Positions 28,706-39,150 of a stretch of DNA of 64,000 nucleotides are shown piece after piece (positions within the stretch are counted from its first letter, which is position 1; every line of letters starts with the position of its first letter). The stretch spans positions 37,464 through 101,463 of the forward strand of contig NZ_FTPU01000007.1 of assembly GCF_900108115.1 (NCBI RefSeq). Direction: 5' to 3'. Under the pieces are notes generated by a model that was given only the letters and a program-made list of their open reading frames with translations, did not search any database and was not told the DNA's origin. This stretch comes from Epilithonimonas bovis DSM 19482 (GTDB taxonomy: Bacteria > Bacteroidota > Bacteroidia > Flavobacteriales > Weeksellaceae). The translations under genes and the position numbers were made by a program.

Positions 28706-31252
28706 TTATTTCTTAATCACTTTTACCGTATTGCTTTCTGTCTCAGATTTCACTTTCAGGATATAAGTCCCGTTAGCGAGCTGGCTCATATCAAGCGAAG
28801 CCTTGTTGAATCCGTTATTCAGGTTAAAATTTTTGATCAATTGCCCTGCAGCATTATAGACCTCCACATTTTTCAGATTATCATTGCTTTTATTCTGTAT
28901 TGTAACAAATCCTGAAGTAGGATTTGGGAAAATAGTGATGCTGTTCTTTTTCTGACTGTCTTCTACTGCCAAAGTGCTGCAATTATAAACATAAACCTCG
29001 TCCAGATACCAGCCCTCTATACCATTACAGCCATCGGTACCAAGCTCAAAACGGAATTTGATATTAGATCCGGAAGTTACACCTAATTTTGACAAATCCA
29101 CGACACTTTGTCCCCAGCTGCCACCTAACGATCCCCCGTCAGTTCCTGTAAAAGCGGCTTGCCCCTTCAGCGGATTATCACTGCTGGATGTGCCGTCCAA
29201 CGCACTGTTATAAGGATTCTGAGAGAAGGCTGTTGCCGGTACCAAAGTCCATGCGCCACCATTCAAACTGTATTTGATATTGCCACCGTCCCATGTTAAT
29301 TCTGTTGCTACATAATGATTGAAGGCCATCTCATATTTTCCGGAGGTAAAGGCCGGAAAAGTAATCAGCGGGCTCTCAAGTCGCAGGATACCATTCTGGA
29401 GATCGGTTATACAATCTCCGTTAATTGGATCAACTGCAAAAATGGCTTTTCCGGTGCGTGATTTTGGCAAGTTAGTTTTTACCGACCAGTCCCTGGCCTC
29501 CCATGTTGACGCTTTGGTTGGGATGTTAGAGACCGTCCAGTTCCCAAGGCCATTCTCCCAATCTTCTTTGAAAAGAGGATTGGAGGTAGCACCTGCACAA
29601 AGATCAGGCGTCGCTTTGAGCAATGGTACATAATTACATTGTGTTGCAGGCGAAGTTCTCAATTGGGTTGCAAGAATACCATTTTGTATATTTGTGAGAT
29701 CTTCAGGGGAAAAAGACTGTCCGCTGAGCCCAGCTGGTGTAGCTGTAGTTGACAGACCCTGTAAATTAATCCCAATTAAATCATTGGCCGATGCTTCTAA
29801 TGCGTCTGCAAAATTAGCAAAATCACTGGTTGCTGTTAAATATGTTGTTTGTGCCTTCCACCACAGGTGTGCCGCTTTTACAAAACCAATACCTGTTATG
29901 GTATACCCGTTATATGTACCGCCATCTACGAGCAATGCATACAGGTGATTGGTCACCCCGGAATTGGTATGTACACCACCACTGTCTAAAGTGCCACAAT
30001 AATAAGTGGCTGCATCCAACACTTTCCCCGGATCGCCATTACAGTTAGGGTACCACATATCACGTATGGCTCCGCCAAAAGCTGTAGCATCTTCTCCCAT
30101 CTTCCATCTTAATGAACCTGAGCAGGCTGTTGTTGTCCTTACATTAAGATTCTCCCCTTCGTCCTGATAATTGTTAAGAAGGTCAACTGTCTCTCCCCAA
30201 ACATCAGAGTAAGACTCATTAAGCGCGCCCGGCTGGTATTGGTAAATTAACCCACTTGTGTATTCTGTATAAGCATGGCCCCATTCATGAGCAATCACAT
30301 CATCTGCCGCTACGCCGGTGCAGTAGTTGGCCGTTACACCATTCCAGTTGGCATTGGGGCAATTGATGTTGGGATTGTTGTTGATGGTTGTCATCGTGTG
30401 ATCTGCATTATCATACGAGACATAACCAAAAGCATTTTTAAAGAAATTATAAACCTGTTCGGCAGTCACAACTTCGTTCTGCTGCCACTGATCTAATGTC
30501 CCGGGCAAAGCATCACCTTCTTTCCACTTCAGATTACTGCTTGTAACACTTTTTTCATATAACTTCCTGTCTATTGGATGAATACCTGTAAACTGATCTA
30601 CCAATTCCCCAGTATGGGCATTGATAAAAAGATATTCTCTTACATCATTTTTATTGGTCACTTCTACCTCATAAGCCAGATAAGGCGTTGCGACACCTCC
30701 CTGCGCAAGATTTTTTGGAAATATCCACAGATGTGACTTTGCAACTTCTAATGGTGTATTAGAAACATTCAGGTTTTGCTTATTCACAAGACCTATGGCA
30801 ATGTTTCCGGCTTCTGAAGCAGAAATATCCGGCGTTGTATTGACTTTGATTTTTGAAATCGTATTGCCATTCACAGAAGTCAACTCTTCTTGTTTATTAA
30901 AGTGAAATTTCAAAACACCGTCATAAACCGGGACACCTTGGTATTGTTGCCTGTAGATCACATTTTTCAGGCCATAATTATCAGTTTTCTCCTCTGTAAA
31001 AACAAGATCATAAGCCGTATTAAGGCTGAATGCTTTATAATAATCCGTTAAAAATTCTGTAGATTTACCCTTAGCAGTAGAAGACTTCAGACGGACAGGG
31101 TTTGCAAAAAATATAAAGTTAGGGTTTGATGTACTGTTACTGATTGTAACCTGGGCGCTGGTTTCTTTTTTAAGCTTTGCCAATTCCTTAGACTCCTGCG
31201 AGAAACCGCATATATAAGCTAGGGCCAAGGCAACAGATAGAGTTTTCTTCAT
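28706..31252 (-). CDS. Secreted M4-family (thermolysin-like) metalloprotease, T9SS-sorted
   Basis: An 848-residue exported zinc protease. The ATG at 31252 is preferred to 31273 because it begins the signal peptide MKKTLSVALALAYICGFSQ. An FTP/PepSY propeptide region (about 35-220) is followed by the M4 catalytic domain with HEWGH (about 322-326), the third ligand Glu in NESYSDVWGE (about 346) and the active-site region SGGVHTNSGVTNHLYALL. A jelly-roll (choice-of-anchor) domain (about 565-750) and a T9SS type A sorting domain (IFPNPTSGFV... to VKVIKK) follow. It is probably an extracellular, nutrient-releasing protease activated by propeptide removal. Confidence 0.96.
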   Translation of the reverse strand: MKKTLSVALALAYICGFSQESKELAKLKKETSAQVTISNSTSNPNFIFFANPVRLKSSTAKGKSTEFLTDYYKAFSLNTAYDLVFTEEKTDNYGLKNVIYRQQYQGVPVYDGVLKFHFNKQEELTSVNGNTISKIKVNTTPDISASEAGNIAIGLVNKQNLNVSNTPLEVAKSHLWIFPKNLAQGGVATPYLAYEVEVTNKNDVREYLFINAHTGELVDQFTGIHPIDRKLYEKSVTSSNLKWKEGDALPGTLDQWQQNEVVTAEQVYNFFKNAFGYVSYDNADHTMTTINNNPNINCPNANWNGVTANYCTGVAADDVIAHEWGHAYTEYTSGLIYQYQPGALNESYSDVWGETVDLLNNYQDEGENLNVRTTTACSGSLRWKMGEDATAFGGAIRDMWYPNCNGDPGKVLDAATYYCGTLDSGGVHTNSGVTNHLYALLVDGGTYNGYTITGIGFVKAAHLWWKAQTTYLTATSDFANFADALEASANDLIGINLQGLSTTATPAGLSGQSFSPEDLTNIQNGILATQLRTSPATQCNYVPLLKATPDLCAGATSNPLFKEDWENGLGNWTVSNIPTKASTWEARDWSVKTNLPKSRTGKAIFAVDPINGDCITDLQNGILRLESPLITFPAFTSGKYEMAFNHYVATELTWDGGNIKYSLNGGAWTLVPATAFSQNPYNSALDGTSSSDNPLKGQAAFTGTDGGSLGGSWGQSVVDLSKLGVTSGSNIKFRFELGTDGCNGIEGWYLDEVYVYNCSTLAVEDSQKKNSITIFPNPTSGFVTIQNKSNDNLKNVEVYNAAGQLIKNFNLNNGFNKASLDMSQLANGTYILKVKSETESNTVKVIKK

Positions 31253-31325
31253 TTTTTTAATTAAATTACTCACAAATATTGCTAATATTTAAAGCAAAAT
31301 AACCAATAAAACTGAAAGATTATTA

Positions 31326-32693
31326 TTAAAAACTCAAGCCAGAGATATTCATTTGTAACTGTGCTTTGGTATCTATCACGACAGTAATATATTTTTCTGA
31401 CAACAAGAACTGAGTAGGCCTAAGGTCTATAACATTTCCCTTTAGGCGGACTCCTTTCACATATTCTTTATTAAAATTTTCATTCAGGCTCTTTTTGGAC
31501 GAATTTTCTATGTCCAAAAGTGGAATGCCATAATCCTTTTCAATCATTTTCCGAATCTTGCCTTCGAATAAGACAGTCAATGCTTTTTGGAAAAAGTTTT
31601 TTGTTTTGAGATTAAAATCGGTTTTGCTCAATACAATCCTATGGTTAACACTGTCGTATGCCATTTTGCCTTTTATAAAAGCTTTCCCTTTTACCTTACC
31701 TTCCGTGGTTGCTTCTATTACAACATCATCTTTCTCCGGGTAAACCAAAATATCCGTGATTTTTACCTTATCATTATTCAGATCAAATTCTTTACCCTGA
31801 AACTGATTTTTTGCCAATCTTGTAGCTTCATCAAAACTAATATTGGCGGTCGTTTGCAGGTTAAAAACACTCGGCAGGTTGTTCATCAGCTGAAAATTAG
31901 GAACCGTACTGATATTTTGTCCCGCCAAAGGCATTTGCCCGACAAAGGTTTCAGAATACAAATCGATACCTACCGTCGTTTTGATTTTATCCGCAAAAAC
32001 CTGAAGTGGTGCCATATAGGTACCCTGAGGACTGACTTTGAGCCATGTATTATACTCTTCTGAAATATTAATTGGCTGAGCAAACTGATTCCAGACTGTC
32101 ACAAGGTAAGGTTGCAGGTTAAATTTTGATTTGATTTGATTATCTATGACAGAAGTAAAATCAGACTGTTGTTTTCTGAGAACAGATTCGATAAAGGGCG
32201 CAATAGGAATTTTGATTTTACCATAATCCAATACCGGTTTTTGAGTCCAAACAAAGCCTGCAGCTGTAGTTTGAGTATTAAGTTTCCAATCCGGCGTTGC
32301 AGAAATACTGGTAATAAAATTCATAATCAGGTTAAACTGCGTATCCTGATACACATAATAGCCCAGGGTTCCGTAGCCTTTCTCTGCCCAGATTTTCAAA
32401 GGTACAGAGATCATCAAACGATTGTTCGTCAAAGCTTTTATAGTGATCTTATCTTGTTTTTCTACCTTGACTTTGAACTGGTCATTGTCATTATCTGTGT
32501 AGGATTGGTCTTCGTAAAGAATGCCTTTTACGTTCTGATTGATGAGATTATTAATTTCCGAAATGGGAAGCGAGATCGGAAGTGTAATATTAGATTTAAT
32601 TTTGGGCAATGTAAAAACAGGGTTATCTACCTGAGCAAAAAATACAATACTTATAAATAAAAATAACAGGCTGACTCTCAACTTAAATTTCAT
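31326..32693 (-). CDS. DUF4403 family protein, exported
   Basis: A 455-residue protein with signal peptide (MKFKLRVSLLFLFISIVFFAQ) and no further membrane segment. The repeated beta-rich layout with SNITLPISLPISEINNLINQNVKG near the start matches the DUF4403 family of Bacteroidota and Proteobacteria, which is uncharacterised and has a lipid-binding, TULIP-like look. It is separated from the M4 protease by 73 nt on the same strand. An envelope location is inferred. The biochemical role is unknown. Confidence 0.82.
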   Translation of the reverse strand: MKFKLRVSLLFLFISIVFFAQVDNPVFTLPKIKSNITLPISLPISEINNLINQNVKGILYEDQSYTDNDNDQFKVKVEKQDKITIKALTNNRLMISVPLKIWAEKGYGTLGYYVYQDTQFNLIMNFITSISATPDWKLNTQTTAAGFVWTQKPVLDYGKIKIPIAPFIESVLRKQQSDFTSVIDNQIKSKFNLQPYLVTVWNQFAQPINISEEYNTWLKVSPQGTYMAPLQVFADKIKTTVGIDLYSETFVGQMPLAGQNISTVPNFQLMNNLPSVFNLQTTANISFDEATRLAKNQFQGKEFDLNNDKVKITDILVYPEKDDVVIEATTEGKVKGKAFIKGKMAYDSVNHRIVLSKTDFNLKTKNFFQKALTVLFEGKIRKMIEKDYGIPLLDIENSSKKSLNENFNKEYVKGVRLKGNVIDLRPTQFLLSEKYITVVIDTKAQLQMNISGLSF

Positions 32694-32718
32694 AAAAAAA
32701 TGTAATAATAATCCAACG

Positions 32719-32726
32719 CAAAATTA
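32719..32726 (-). promoter_or_regulatory. -7 element of the DUF4403 gene
   Basis: The minus strand reads TAATTTTG (TAnnTTTG), 25 nt before the ATG. A TTTG on the minus strand at 32751-32754 gives a 24-bp spacer, slightly long. It overlaps the start of the rplQ terminator. Confidence 0.4.
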
Positions 32727-32743
32727 TAGGTTTTATTAATCCT

Positions 32744-32779
32744 AAAAAAACAAAAACCATCTCAATAGAGATGGTTTTT
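32744..32779 (-). terminator. Terminator of the ribosomal protein operon
   Basis: A 12-bp stem (32752-32763 with 32768-32779) and a 4-nt loop, followed on the minus strand by T-rich sequence. It lies 28 nt past rplQ. Confidence 0.88.
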
Positions 32780-32806
32780 ATAATTTAAAAAAAACTTAGA
32801 ATACTA

Positions 32807-33325
32807 TTATTCTCCAGCTTTTTCTTCTGTAGCAGTATCTGCAGCAGGAGTTTCTTCCACTTTAGCCTCAGGAGCTTCTACAACAGCAGCTTCTTTTTTA
32901 GGAGCCGCAGTAGATCTTCTGCTTCTTCTTGTTGTTTTCTTCTCTGCTTCGTTTGGATTATAGATATCATTGAAATCTACCAACTCAATTAATGCAGTAT
33001 CAGCAGCATCACCAGCTCTGAAACCAGTTTTGATGATTCTTGTGTAACCGCCGTTTCTTTCAGCAATTTTAGGAGCTACAGTTCTGAACAATTCAGTAAC
33101 CGCTTCTTTACTTTGTAGGTAAGAGAAAACGATTCTTCTATTGTGCGTTGTATCTTCTTTCGCTTTAGTCAGGATTGGTTCCACGTAAACTCTTAAAGCT
33201 TTCGCTTTAGCAACAGTAGTGTTGATTCTTTTATGTTCAATTAGTGAACAAGCCATGTTAGAAAGCAATGCTTTTCTGTGAGGAGCTGTTCTGCCTAAGT
33301 GATTTATTTTTTTTCCGTGTCTCAT
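32807..33325 (-). CDS. rplQ: 50S ribosomal protein L17
   Basis: The 172 residues begin [34 protein letters not shown], the invariant L17 N-terminus. The core ends near residue 125. A C-terminal Ala/Glu/Val-rich acidic tail (about 130-172) extends it beyond the roughly 120-130 residues of E. coli L17, as is common in Bacteroidota. Last gene of the operon, 8 nt after rpoA. Confidence 0.97.
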   Translation of the reverse strand: MRHGKKINHLGRTAPHRKALLSNMACSLIEHKRINTTVAKAKALRVYVEPILTKAKEDTTHNRRIVFSYLQSKEAVTELFRTVAPKIAERNGGYTRIIKTGFRAGDAADTALIELVDFNDIYNPNEAEKKTTRRSRRSTAAPKKEAAVVEAPEAKVEETPAADTATEEKAGE

Positions 33326-33333
33326 TGTAAGGA

Positions 33334-34329
33334 TTATTTATCAGCGTCTAACTTATATTTTGCAACATCAAACCCGAAATTTAGTCCTTTTGAATGAACC
33401 AATTCTTCAAGTTCTGTTAAAGATTTTTTACCAAAATTTCTGAATTTCATCAAATCAGACTTACTGAAAGAAACCAGCTCTCCAAGCGTTTCTACTTCAG
33501 CCGCTTTCAGACAGTTAAGGGCTCTTACAGAAAGATCCATATCTGCTAGTTTTGACTTAAGTAATTGTCTTGTGTGAAGTGTTTCTTCGTCATATTGGAT
33601 GGATGCCTTTACAGCTTCTGTCTCAAGAGTGATTCTTTCGTCAGAGAACAACATAAAGTGATAGATCAATATCTTAGAAGCTTCTGTTAAAGCGTTCTGA
33701 GGTGTAATAGATCCGTCAGTTTCTATATCCAAAACCAATTTTTCGTAGTCTGTTTTTTGCTCTACACGATAATTTTCTATACTGTACTGTACTTTCTTAA
33801 TCGGTGTAAAGATCGAGTCAATCGCAATAGTCCCAACAGGAGCATTGTTTGATTTGTTCTGATCAGACGGAACATATCCTCTGCCTTTCTCGATATTGAA
33901 AGTAATTTCAAAAGTAACATCCTTAGCTAAGGTAGCAATTAACAATTCTGGATTAAGAACCTCAAAGTTTGCCATTGCAGTACCAAGATCGCCGGCTGTA
34001 ACAATATCTTTACCAGAAACTTTAGCAGTTACCTGCTCGTTACCTGGGTTTTCTGTTTTAGCTTTTAGACGTAATTGTTTAAGATTAAGAATGATCTCAG
34101 TAACATCTTCGATCACTCCCGGTATAGTTGAAAATTCGTGCTCTACGCCTTCTATTTTGATAGATGAAATAGCATATCCTTCCAGAGAAGATAGTAAAAC
34201 TCTTCTCAATGCATTACCGATTGTAAGCCCGAAACCTGGTTCTAAAGGTCTGAATTCGAATTGTCCTTTAAAATCTGTGGAGTTTAACAGGATTACTTTA
34301 TCGGGTTTTATAAATGTTAAAATTGCCAT
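33334..34329 (-). CDS. rpoA: RNA polymerase alpha subunit
   Basis: Assembly platform and promoter-contact subunit of RNA polymerase. The ATG at 34329 gives [14 protein letters not shown], the family N-terminus. The in-frame ATG at 34344 adds only MLNQT. The 331 residues contain the N-terminal dimerisation domain ([25 protein letters not shown]) and the C-terminal helix-hairpin-helix domain (about 250-331, [21 protein letters not shown]), which contacts UP elements and activators. It sits between rpsD and rplQ in the canonical alpha-operon order. Confidence 0.98.
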   Translation of the reverse strand: MAILTFIKPDKVILLNSTDFKGQFEFRPLEPGFGLTIGNALRRVLLSSLEGYAISSIKIEGVEHEFSTIPGVIEDVTEIILNLKQLRLKAKTENPGNEQVTAKVSGKDIVTAGDLGTAMANFEVLNPELLIATLAKDVTFEITFNIEKGRGYVPSDQNKSNNAPVGTIAIDSIFTPIKKVQYSIENYRVEQKTDYEKLVLDIETDGSITPQNALTEASKILIYHFMLFSDERITLETEAVKASIQYDEETLHTRQLLKSKLADMDLSVRALNCLKAAEVETLGELVSFSKSDLMKFRNFGKKSLTELEELVHSKGLNFGFDVAKYKLDADK

Positions 34330-34360
34330 AGTCTGGTTGAGCAAAAATTTGAAAAAATTA

Positions 34361-34969
34361 TTATTTAGAGTATAATTCGACGATCAACTGTTCTCTGATG
34401 TCTTCAGGGATCTGAATTCTCTCAGGTGCACTTGTGAAAGTACCAGTTTTTTTCTCGTCATTGAATTGTAACCACTCATAATTTGCTTTAGAAGCTAAAG
34501 CATCAGAGATTACTTCCAGAGATTTTGATTTCTCTCTTACAGCGATCTCGTCACCAGCTTTTAACAAATAAGAAGGGATGTTAACCAGTTCTCCGTTCAC
34601 AGTGATGTGTCTGTGAGAAACCAATTGTCTTGCAGCAGCTCTGGTTTTAGCAAAACCTAATCTGTATACAACGTTATCCAATCTTGATTCGCAAAGTTGA
34701 AGAAGAACTTCACCTGTTACGCCTTTGCTTCTGTGTGCTTTATCAAAAAGGTTAGCAAATTGTCTTTCCAGGATACCATAAGTGTACTTCGCTTTTTGCT
34801 TTTCAGCCAGCTGAGTAGCGTATTCTGATTTTTTTGCACCTCTTCTTTTGTTAGGACCGTGTTGTCCTGGTGGTTGATTTTTTCTTTTTTCGAAGTTTTT
34901 ATCGTCTCCGTAAATTGCCTGACCAAATTTTCTAGCAATTTTTGTTTTAGGTCCAATATATCTTGCCAT
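34361..34969 (-). CDS. rpsD: 30S ribosomal protein S4
   Basis: The 202 residues start [17 protein letters not shown]. The S4-type RNA-binding domain ([36 protein letters not shown]) spans about 95-130. It is a primary 16S rRNA binder and in many bacteria the autoregulator of the alpha operon. It lacks the zinc-binding cysteines of some S4 proteins. Confidence 0.98.
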   Translation of the reverse strand: MARYIGPKTKIARKFGQAIYGDDKNFEKRKNQPPGQHGPNKRRGAKKSEYATQLAEKQKAKYTYGILERQFANLFDKAHRSKGVTGEVLLQLCESRLDNVVYRLGFAKTRAAARQLVSHRHITVNGELVNIPSYLLKAGDEIAVREKSKSLEVISDALASKANYEWLQFNDEKKTGTFTSAPERIQIPEDIREQLIVELYSK

Positions 34970-34993
34970 TGTTTTAGATTTGAGATTAAAAGA

Positions 34994-35383
34994 TTATACT
35001 CTTCTTCTTTTAGGTGGTCTACATCCGTTATGTGGCATAGGTGTCACGTCAACGATTTCACTTACTTCGATACCTGAGTTGTGAAGTGTTCTGATCGCAG
35101 ATTCTCTACCTGCACCAGGACCTTTCACATATACCTTAACTCTTCTAAGACCAGCTTCAAAAGCTACCTGAGAACAGTTCTCAGCTGCCATTTGTGCTGC
35201 GAATGGCGTATTCTTCTTAGATCCTCTGAAACCCATTTTACCGGCAGATGCCCAAGAGATTACCTCTCCGTTTTTATTTGTTAAAGAAATGATGATGTTA
35301 TTGAAAGAAGCCTGAATATGTGCCTCGCCAATAGCCTCAACTTTTACTTTTCTTTTTTTAACAACTTTAGTTTGTTTTGCCAT
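34994..35383 (-). CDS. rpsK: 30S ribosomal protein S11
   Basis: The 129 residues end in the basic platform tail [14 protein letters not shown]. The central IHASFNN-like motif (here [17 protein letters not shown]) and the [11 protein letters not shown] segment are diagnostic. It is part of the 30S platform contacting the E-site mRNA. It lies between rpsM and rpsD. Confidence 0.98.
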   Translation of the reverse strand: MAKQTKVVKKRKVKVEAIGEAHIQASFNNIIISLTNKNGEVISWASAGKMGFRGSKKNTPFAAQMAAENCSQVAFEAGLRRVKVYVKGPGAGRESAIRTLHNSGIEVSEIVDVTPMPHNGCRPPKRRRV

Positions 35384-35398
35384 AATTAATTCTACAGA

Positions 35399-35776
35399 TT
35401 ATTTACTTGCCTTTTTCTTGTTAGCAACAGTTTTTCTCTTTCCTTTACGGGTTCTAGAATTGTTTTTCGTTCTTTGGCCTCTTAAAGGTAATCCCAGTCT
35501 GTGACGTATTCCTCGTTGGCATCCTATGTCCATCAATCGCTTGATGTTCAATTGCACTTCAGATCTCAACTCACCTTCTACTTTTACATTTTCGGTGATG
35601 TAGTTTCTGATTGCAGCCAATTCATCGTCATTCCATTCGTTGACTTTCTTGTCTTCGCTGATTCCAGCGTTTTTCAAAATTTCTGAAGCTGTGCTCTTAC
35701 CGATACCGTAGATATAAGTAAGTCCAATAACGCCTCTTTTGTTCTTTGGTAAATCAATACCTGAAATTCTCGCCAT
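35399..35776 (-). CDS. rpsM: 30S ribosomal protein S13
   Basis: The 125 residues start [26 protein letters not shown]. The helix-two-turn-helix and the C-terminal [24 protein letters not shown] tail reach the P-site tRNA. It sits in the 30S head and bridges to the 50S. It follows rpmJ in standard order. Confidence 0.98.
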   Translation of the reverse strand: MARISGIDLPKNKRGVIGLTYIYGIGKSTASEILKNAGISEDKKVNEWNDDELAAIRNYITENVKVEGELRSEVQLNIKRLMDIGCQRGIRHRLGLPLRGQRTKNNSRTRKGKRKTVANKKKASK

Positions 35777-35790
35777 AATTTAATCGGTTC

Positions 35791-35907
35791 TTAACCTTGT
35801 CTTTGTTTAAATTTAGGGTTCTTCTTGTTAATTACGAAAAGCACACCTTTTCTGCGTACAATTTTGCAATCAGCACTTCTTTTTTTGATAGATGCTCTAA
35901 CCTTCAT
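35791..35907 (-). CDS. rpmJ: 50S ribosomal protein L36
   Basis: A 38-codon gene in the infA-rpsM gap. Translation gives [20 protein letters not shown] followed by [18 protein letters not shown] and TAA at 35793-35791. This is the L36 signature. Only one Cys is present, so it is the zinc-free (C-minus) form. It lies 10 nt after infA and 14 nt before rpsM, as expected. Confidence 0.97.
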   Translation of the reverse strand: MKVRASIKKRSADCKIVRRKGVLFVINKKNPKFKQRQG

Positions 35908-35917
35908 TTTGTTATTT

Positions 35918-36133
35918 TTAATATCTAAAAGTTATTCTCCCTTTAGTCAAGTCATAAGGAGAGAGTTCGAGTCTTACCTTGTCTCCAGGTAAGAGTTTTA
36001 TATAATGCATTCTCATTTTACCAGAAATATGGGCAATTAACATGTGCCCATTTTCCAACTCTACACGAAACTGCGCGTTGGAAAGTGCTTCCGTTATAAC
36101 GCCGTCTTGTTCTATATGTTTCTGTTTTGCCAT
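35918..36133 (-). CDS. infA: Translation initiation factor IF-1
   Basis: A 71-residue OB-fold protein ([41 protein letters not shown]...) that occupies the ribosomal A site during initiation. Usual length and motifs ([23 protein letters not shown]). It lies between secY and rpmJ. Confidence 0.98.
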   Translation of the reverse strand: MAKQKHIEQDGVITEALSNAQFRVELENGHMLIAHISGKMRMHYIKLLPGDKVRLELSPYDLTKGRITFRY

Positions 36134-36141
36134 TTATTCTA

Positions 36142-37521
36142 TTAAAGGTTTGATGATCTTGATAATTTAGATTGCATCAACCCATCATAATGATGGTTCA
36201 GCAGATAGGTGTTAATTTGCTGAACGGTATCCAGGATAACGCCAACCATAATTAACAGGGATGTTCCCCCAAAAAACAGGGCAAATCTATCTGTCTGAAC
36301 AAACGCTCCGTGCACTATGGCCGGAAGGACTGCAAAGATAGATAAAAAAATTGCACCTGGCAAGGTTATTTTGGATAAAATATCATCCAGATAATCTGCC
36401 GTTTCTTTCCCGGGTCTTACTTTAGGAATCAATCCACCATTACGCTTAAGATCATCAGCCATCTGATTTACAGGAATGGTAATTGCCGTATAGAAAAATG
36501 AGAATATTATAATTAATAACGCAAACAGCACATTGTACTGCCAGCTAAACACATTCTTGAAACCTGCCAAAAATGTATTAGATTCGTCTACCTTGGTTAA
36601 TAGTCCGGGTACAAACATTAATGCCTGGGCAAAAATGATCGGCATAACACCAGCTGCGTTGACCTTAAGAGGGATCCATTGTCTGGCTCCTTCCATCAGG
36701 TTTCTGCTAACGCCACCTCGTGCCTGCGCTCTGCTGACATACTGGATCGGGATTTTTCTTACTGCTACAGAAAGAACAATCGCCAACAGAATAACCAATA
36801 ACCAGAATACGATCTCGATCAAAATCATGATGCTGCCCAGCCCGCCTTTACCATTCTGTGTAATAACCTCCTGGTAAAATGCTGTTGGGAGATCCGCAAG
36901 GATACCCACCATAATAAGAATAGAGATACCATTACCTATACCTTTATCAGTAATCTTTTCACCAAGCCACATTGCAAACACAGAACCTGCAACAAGGATC
37001 ACAATACTTGGCAGCCAAAACATGATAGATGCGGGATCTATATAGTACGCTGACTGGAACTGTGAGTAAGGCAAAAAGAATTGTGTTACCGAGGTAAGAT
37101 ATGATGGAGCCTGTACAAGACAAACCCCGATGGTTAACCATCTGGTAATTTGGTTTAGTGTATTACGTCCACTCTCCCCGTCCTTCTGTAACTTCTGCAG
37201 GTATGGGATTGCCATACCCATCAGCTGTACAATGATGGATGCCGAGATATAGGGCATAATACCTAATGCCATAATAGACGCACGGCTAAATGCGCCTCCG
37301 GTGAATGATGATAATAAACCCAAAAGGCCGGCACCTTGTTGGTTCCCGCCTTGTTTTTGGTAATGTTGTAGTAAGTTCCCTACTTCTGCCATGTTAATAG
37401 CCGGAAGAGAAACATACGATGCGAATCTATACACAAGGACCAGAGAAAGTGTAAGGATAATCTTATCTCTCAGCTCTTTCAGGCTCCAAATGTTTTTGAG
37501 TGTTTGTATAAATTCTTTCAT
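36142..37521 (-). CDS. secY: Protein translocase subunit SecY
   Basis: A 459-residue inner-membrane channel with ten predicted membrane segments. It forms the SecYEG pore for secretion and membrane insertion. Visible features are the first helix near 20-40 (ILTLSLVLVYRFASYVSLPAI), the plug region after it, a cytoplasmic loop with RKIPIQYVSRAQARGG (about 255-270), and the GLIPKVRPGKETADYLDDILSKITLPGAIFL segment (about 370-400). It lies 10 nt after rplO, in the spc order. Confidence 0.98.
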   Translation of the reverse strand: MKEFIQTLKNIWSLKELRDKIILTLSLVLVYRFASYVSLPAINMAEVGNLLQHYQKQGGNQQGAGLLGLLSSFTGGAFSRASIMALGIMPYISASIIVQLMGMAIPYLQKLQKDGESGRNTLNQITRWLTIGVCLVQAPSYLTSVTQFFLPYSQFQSAYYIDPASIMFWLPSIVILVAGSVFAMWLGEKITDKGIGNGISILIMVGILADLPTAFYQEVITQNGKGGLGSIMILIEIVFWLLVILLAIVLSVAVRKIPIQYVSRAQARGGVSRNLMEGARQWIPLKVNAAGVMPIIFAQALMFVPGLLTKVDESNTFLAGFKNVFSWQYNVLFALLIIIFSFFYTAITIPVNQMADDLKRNGGLIPKVRPGKETADYLDDILSKITLPGAIFLSIFAVLPAIVHGAFVQTDRFALFFGGTSLLIMVGVILDTVQQINTYLLNHHYDGLMQSKLSRSSNL

Positions 37522-37531
37522 TAGTTATTAA

Positions 37532-37981
37532 TTAAAGAGTAATTGCTTTACCTCCTGCTTTGTTGATTGCCTCTTCAGCAGACTTGGTAAATTTATCAGC
37601 AGAGATAGAAACACCAGATTTCAAATCACCTCTACCAAGGATTTTTACCAATTCGTTTTTAGAAGCAAGACCGTTTTCTACTAATACGTCTCTAGTGATG
37701 TCACCAGTAATGTTCTTAGTATCGATCAAAGTCTGGATCGTATCAAGATTGATTGCTCTAAACTCTTTTCTATTAATATTTTTGAAACCAAATTTCGGAA
37801 GTCTTCTTTGCAAAGGCATCTGTCCACCTTCGAAACCGATTTTCTGAGAATAACCAGCTCTGGCTTTTTGACCTTTGTGACCTTTAGTTGAAGTACCACC
37901 GTATCCACTTCCCTGACCTCTACCAATTCTTTTTGTACTGAAAGTAGAGCCAGCTGATGGTTTTAAATTATTTAAATTCAT
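37532..37981 (-). CDS. rplO: 50S ribosomal protein L15
   Basis: The 149 residues start MNLNNLKPSAGSTFSTKRIGRGQGSGYGGTSTKGHKGQKAR, the glycine-rich L15 extension that threads through 23S rRNA. The C-terminal L18e-type domain includes VLVENGLASKNELVKILGRGDL. It is a late assembly protein. It is separated from rpmD by an 80-bp spacer containing a hairpin and GATAAGA repeats. Confidence 0.97.
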   Translation of the reverse strand: MNLNNLKPSAGSTFSTKRIGRGQGSGYGGTSTKGHKGQKARAGYSQKIGFEGGQMPLQRRLPKFGFKNINRKEFRAINLDTIQTLIDTKNITGDITRDVLVENGLASKNELVKILGRGDLKSGVSISADKFTKSAEEAINKAGGKAITL

Positions 37982-38007
37982 TATTGTATTGAGATTATAG
38001 ATTAAAA

Positions 38008-38049
38008 GATAAGAGATAAGAGACTGCTGAACCAGAGTCTCCTGTCTCT
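38008..38049. repeat. Heptamer repeat and hairpin in the rpmD-rplO gap
   Basis: Two GATAAGA units (38008-38014, 38015-38021) run into a stem formed by GAGACT/AGTCTC (38020-38025, 38036-38041), extended by AGAGA/TCTCT (38012-38016, 38045-38049). It interrupts the otherwise tight spc operon and has no T-run. Confidence 0.55.
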
Positions 38050-38061
38050 ATGTCTATTGTC

Positions 38062-38238
38062 TTATTTCTGAACTTCTAATAAGTGGCTTACAGAAGCAAT
38101 CATTCCTAAGATGGAAGGCGTTGCCTCATGTTCTACAACTTGGTGAAGTTTTTTAAATCCTAAAGCTTCAAGCGTTCTTTTTTGGGTTTTTGATCTATTA
38201 ATAGCGCTTCTTACTTGTTTTACTTTAATTGTTGCCAT
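38062..38238 (-). CDS. rpmD: 50S ribosomal protein L30
   Basis: A 58-codon gene in the rpsE-rplO gap. Translation begins MATIKVKQVRSAINRSKTQK, continues RTLEALGFKKLHQVVEHEATPS, and ends in SHLLEVQK with TAA at 38064-38062. This matches the short bacterial L30. The start at 38238 lies 10 nt after the rpsE stop. Position and sequence make the call secure. Confidence 0.97.
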   Translation of the reverse strand: MATIKVKQVRSAINRSKTQKRTLEALGFKKLHQVVEHEATPSILGMIASVSHLLEVQK

Positions 38239-38248
38239 TATTATAATA

Positions 38249-38767
38249 TTAACCGTTAAACACTTTACTTAGAGAAACTCCTCTCATTCTTGCAATCTCT
38301 TCTGGTCTTCTGATATCCAATAATGCGTTGAAAGTCGCTTTCACCACGTTATGCGGGTTAGAAGAACCTTTTGATTTTGACAATACATCATGCACACCTG
38401 CAGATTCTAGCACTGCACGTACCGCACCACCGGCGATAAGCCCTGTACCGTGGGATGCTGGTCTCAAGAAGATATCAGCACCACCATATCTTGCAGAAGT
38501 CTGGTGAGGAATTGTATGGTTGATTACAGGAACTTTTACCAAGTTTTTCTTTGCATCTTCTACTGCTTTAGCAATAGCAGAAGCAACTTCCTTAGATTTA
38601 CCAAGTCCGTATCCGATGATACCATCTTCGTTTCCTACAACAACAATTGCAGAAAAACCGAATGCTCTACCACCTTTAGTTACTTTAGTTACTCTGTTAA
38701 CAGCAACCAGACGATCTTTTAATTCTAATCCTCCAGGTTTAACTCTTTCTATATTACTATCTAACAT
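38249..38767 (-). CDS. rpsE: 30S ribosomal protein S5
   Basis: The 172 residues carry the double-stranded-RNA-binding-like N-terminal domain ([34 protein letters not shown]) and the C-terminal domain with [33 protein letters not shown]. It acts in the fidelity centre and helicase site of the 30S. Spectinomycin-loop region present. Standard spc-operon place. Confidence 0.98.
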   Translation of the reverse strand: MLDSNIERVKPGGLELKDRLVAVNRVTKVTKGGRAFGFSAIVVVGNEDGIIGYGLGKSKEVASAIAKAVEDAKKNLVKVPVINHTIPHQTSARYGGADIFLRPASHGTGLIAGGAVRAVLESAGVHDVLSKSKGSSNPHNVVKATFNALLDIRRPEEIARMRGVSLSKVFNG

Positions 38768-38785
38768 ATGTTCTGAATTTTAAAA

Positions 38786-39139
38786 TTAGAATTTAAGACC
38801 TGCTTCTCTAGCACCGTCAGCAAGAGCTTTTACTCTACCGTGGTATACAAAACCATTTCTATCAAACACAACATTCTCGATACCTGCTGCTTTAGCTTTG
38901 GCTGCGATAGCTTTACCAACCGCTGCAGATACTTCAATTTTTGTCCCATTAGCATCTACGCCTTTCTCTCTGGAAGAAGCTGATACTAATGTTTTTCCGT
39001 CTTTATCATCTACCAATTGAGCGTAGATCTCTTTATTACTTTTGAATACAGATAATCTTGGTAATTCTGCAGATCCTGAAATCTTACCTCTTACTCTTCT
39101 TTTGATTCTGATTCGTTTTTCAACTTTTGTTAATGCCAT
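38786..39139 (-). CDS. rplR: 50S ribosomal protein L18
   Basis: The 117 residues ([41 protein letters not shown]...) bind 5S rRNA together with L5. The C-terminus [23 protein letters not shown] is typical. 11 nt downstream of rplF. Confidence 0.98.
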   Translation of the reverse strand: MALTKVEKRIRIKRRVRGKISGSAELPRLSVFKSNKEIYAQLVDDKDGKTLVSASSREKGVDANGTKIEVSAAVGKAIAAKAKAAGIENVVFDRNGFVYHGRVKALADGAREAGLKF

Positions 39140-39150
39140 TTTCTTAAATT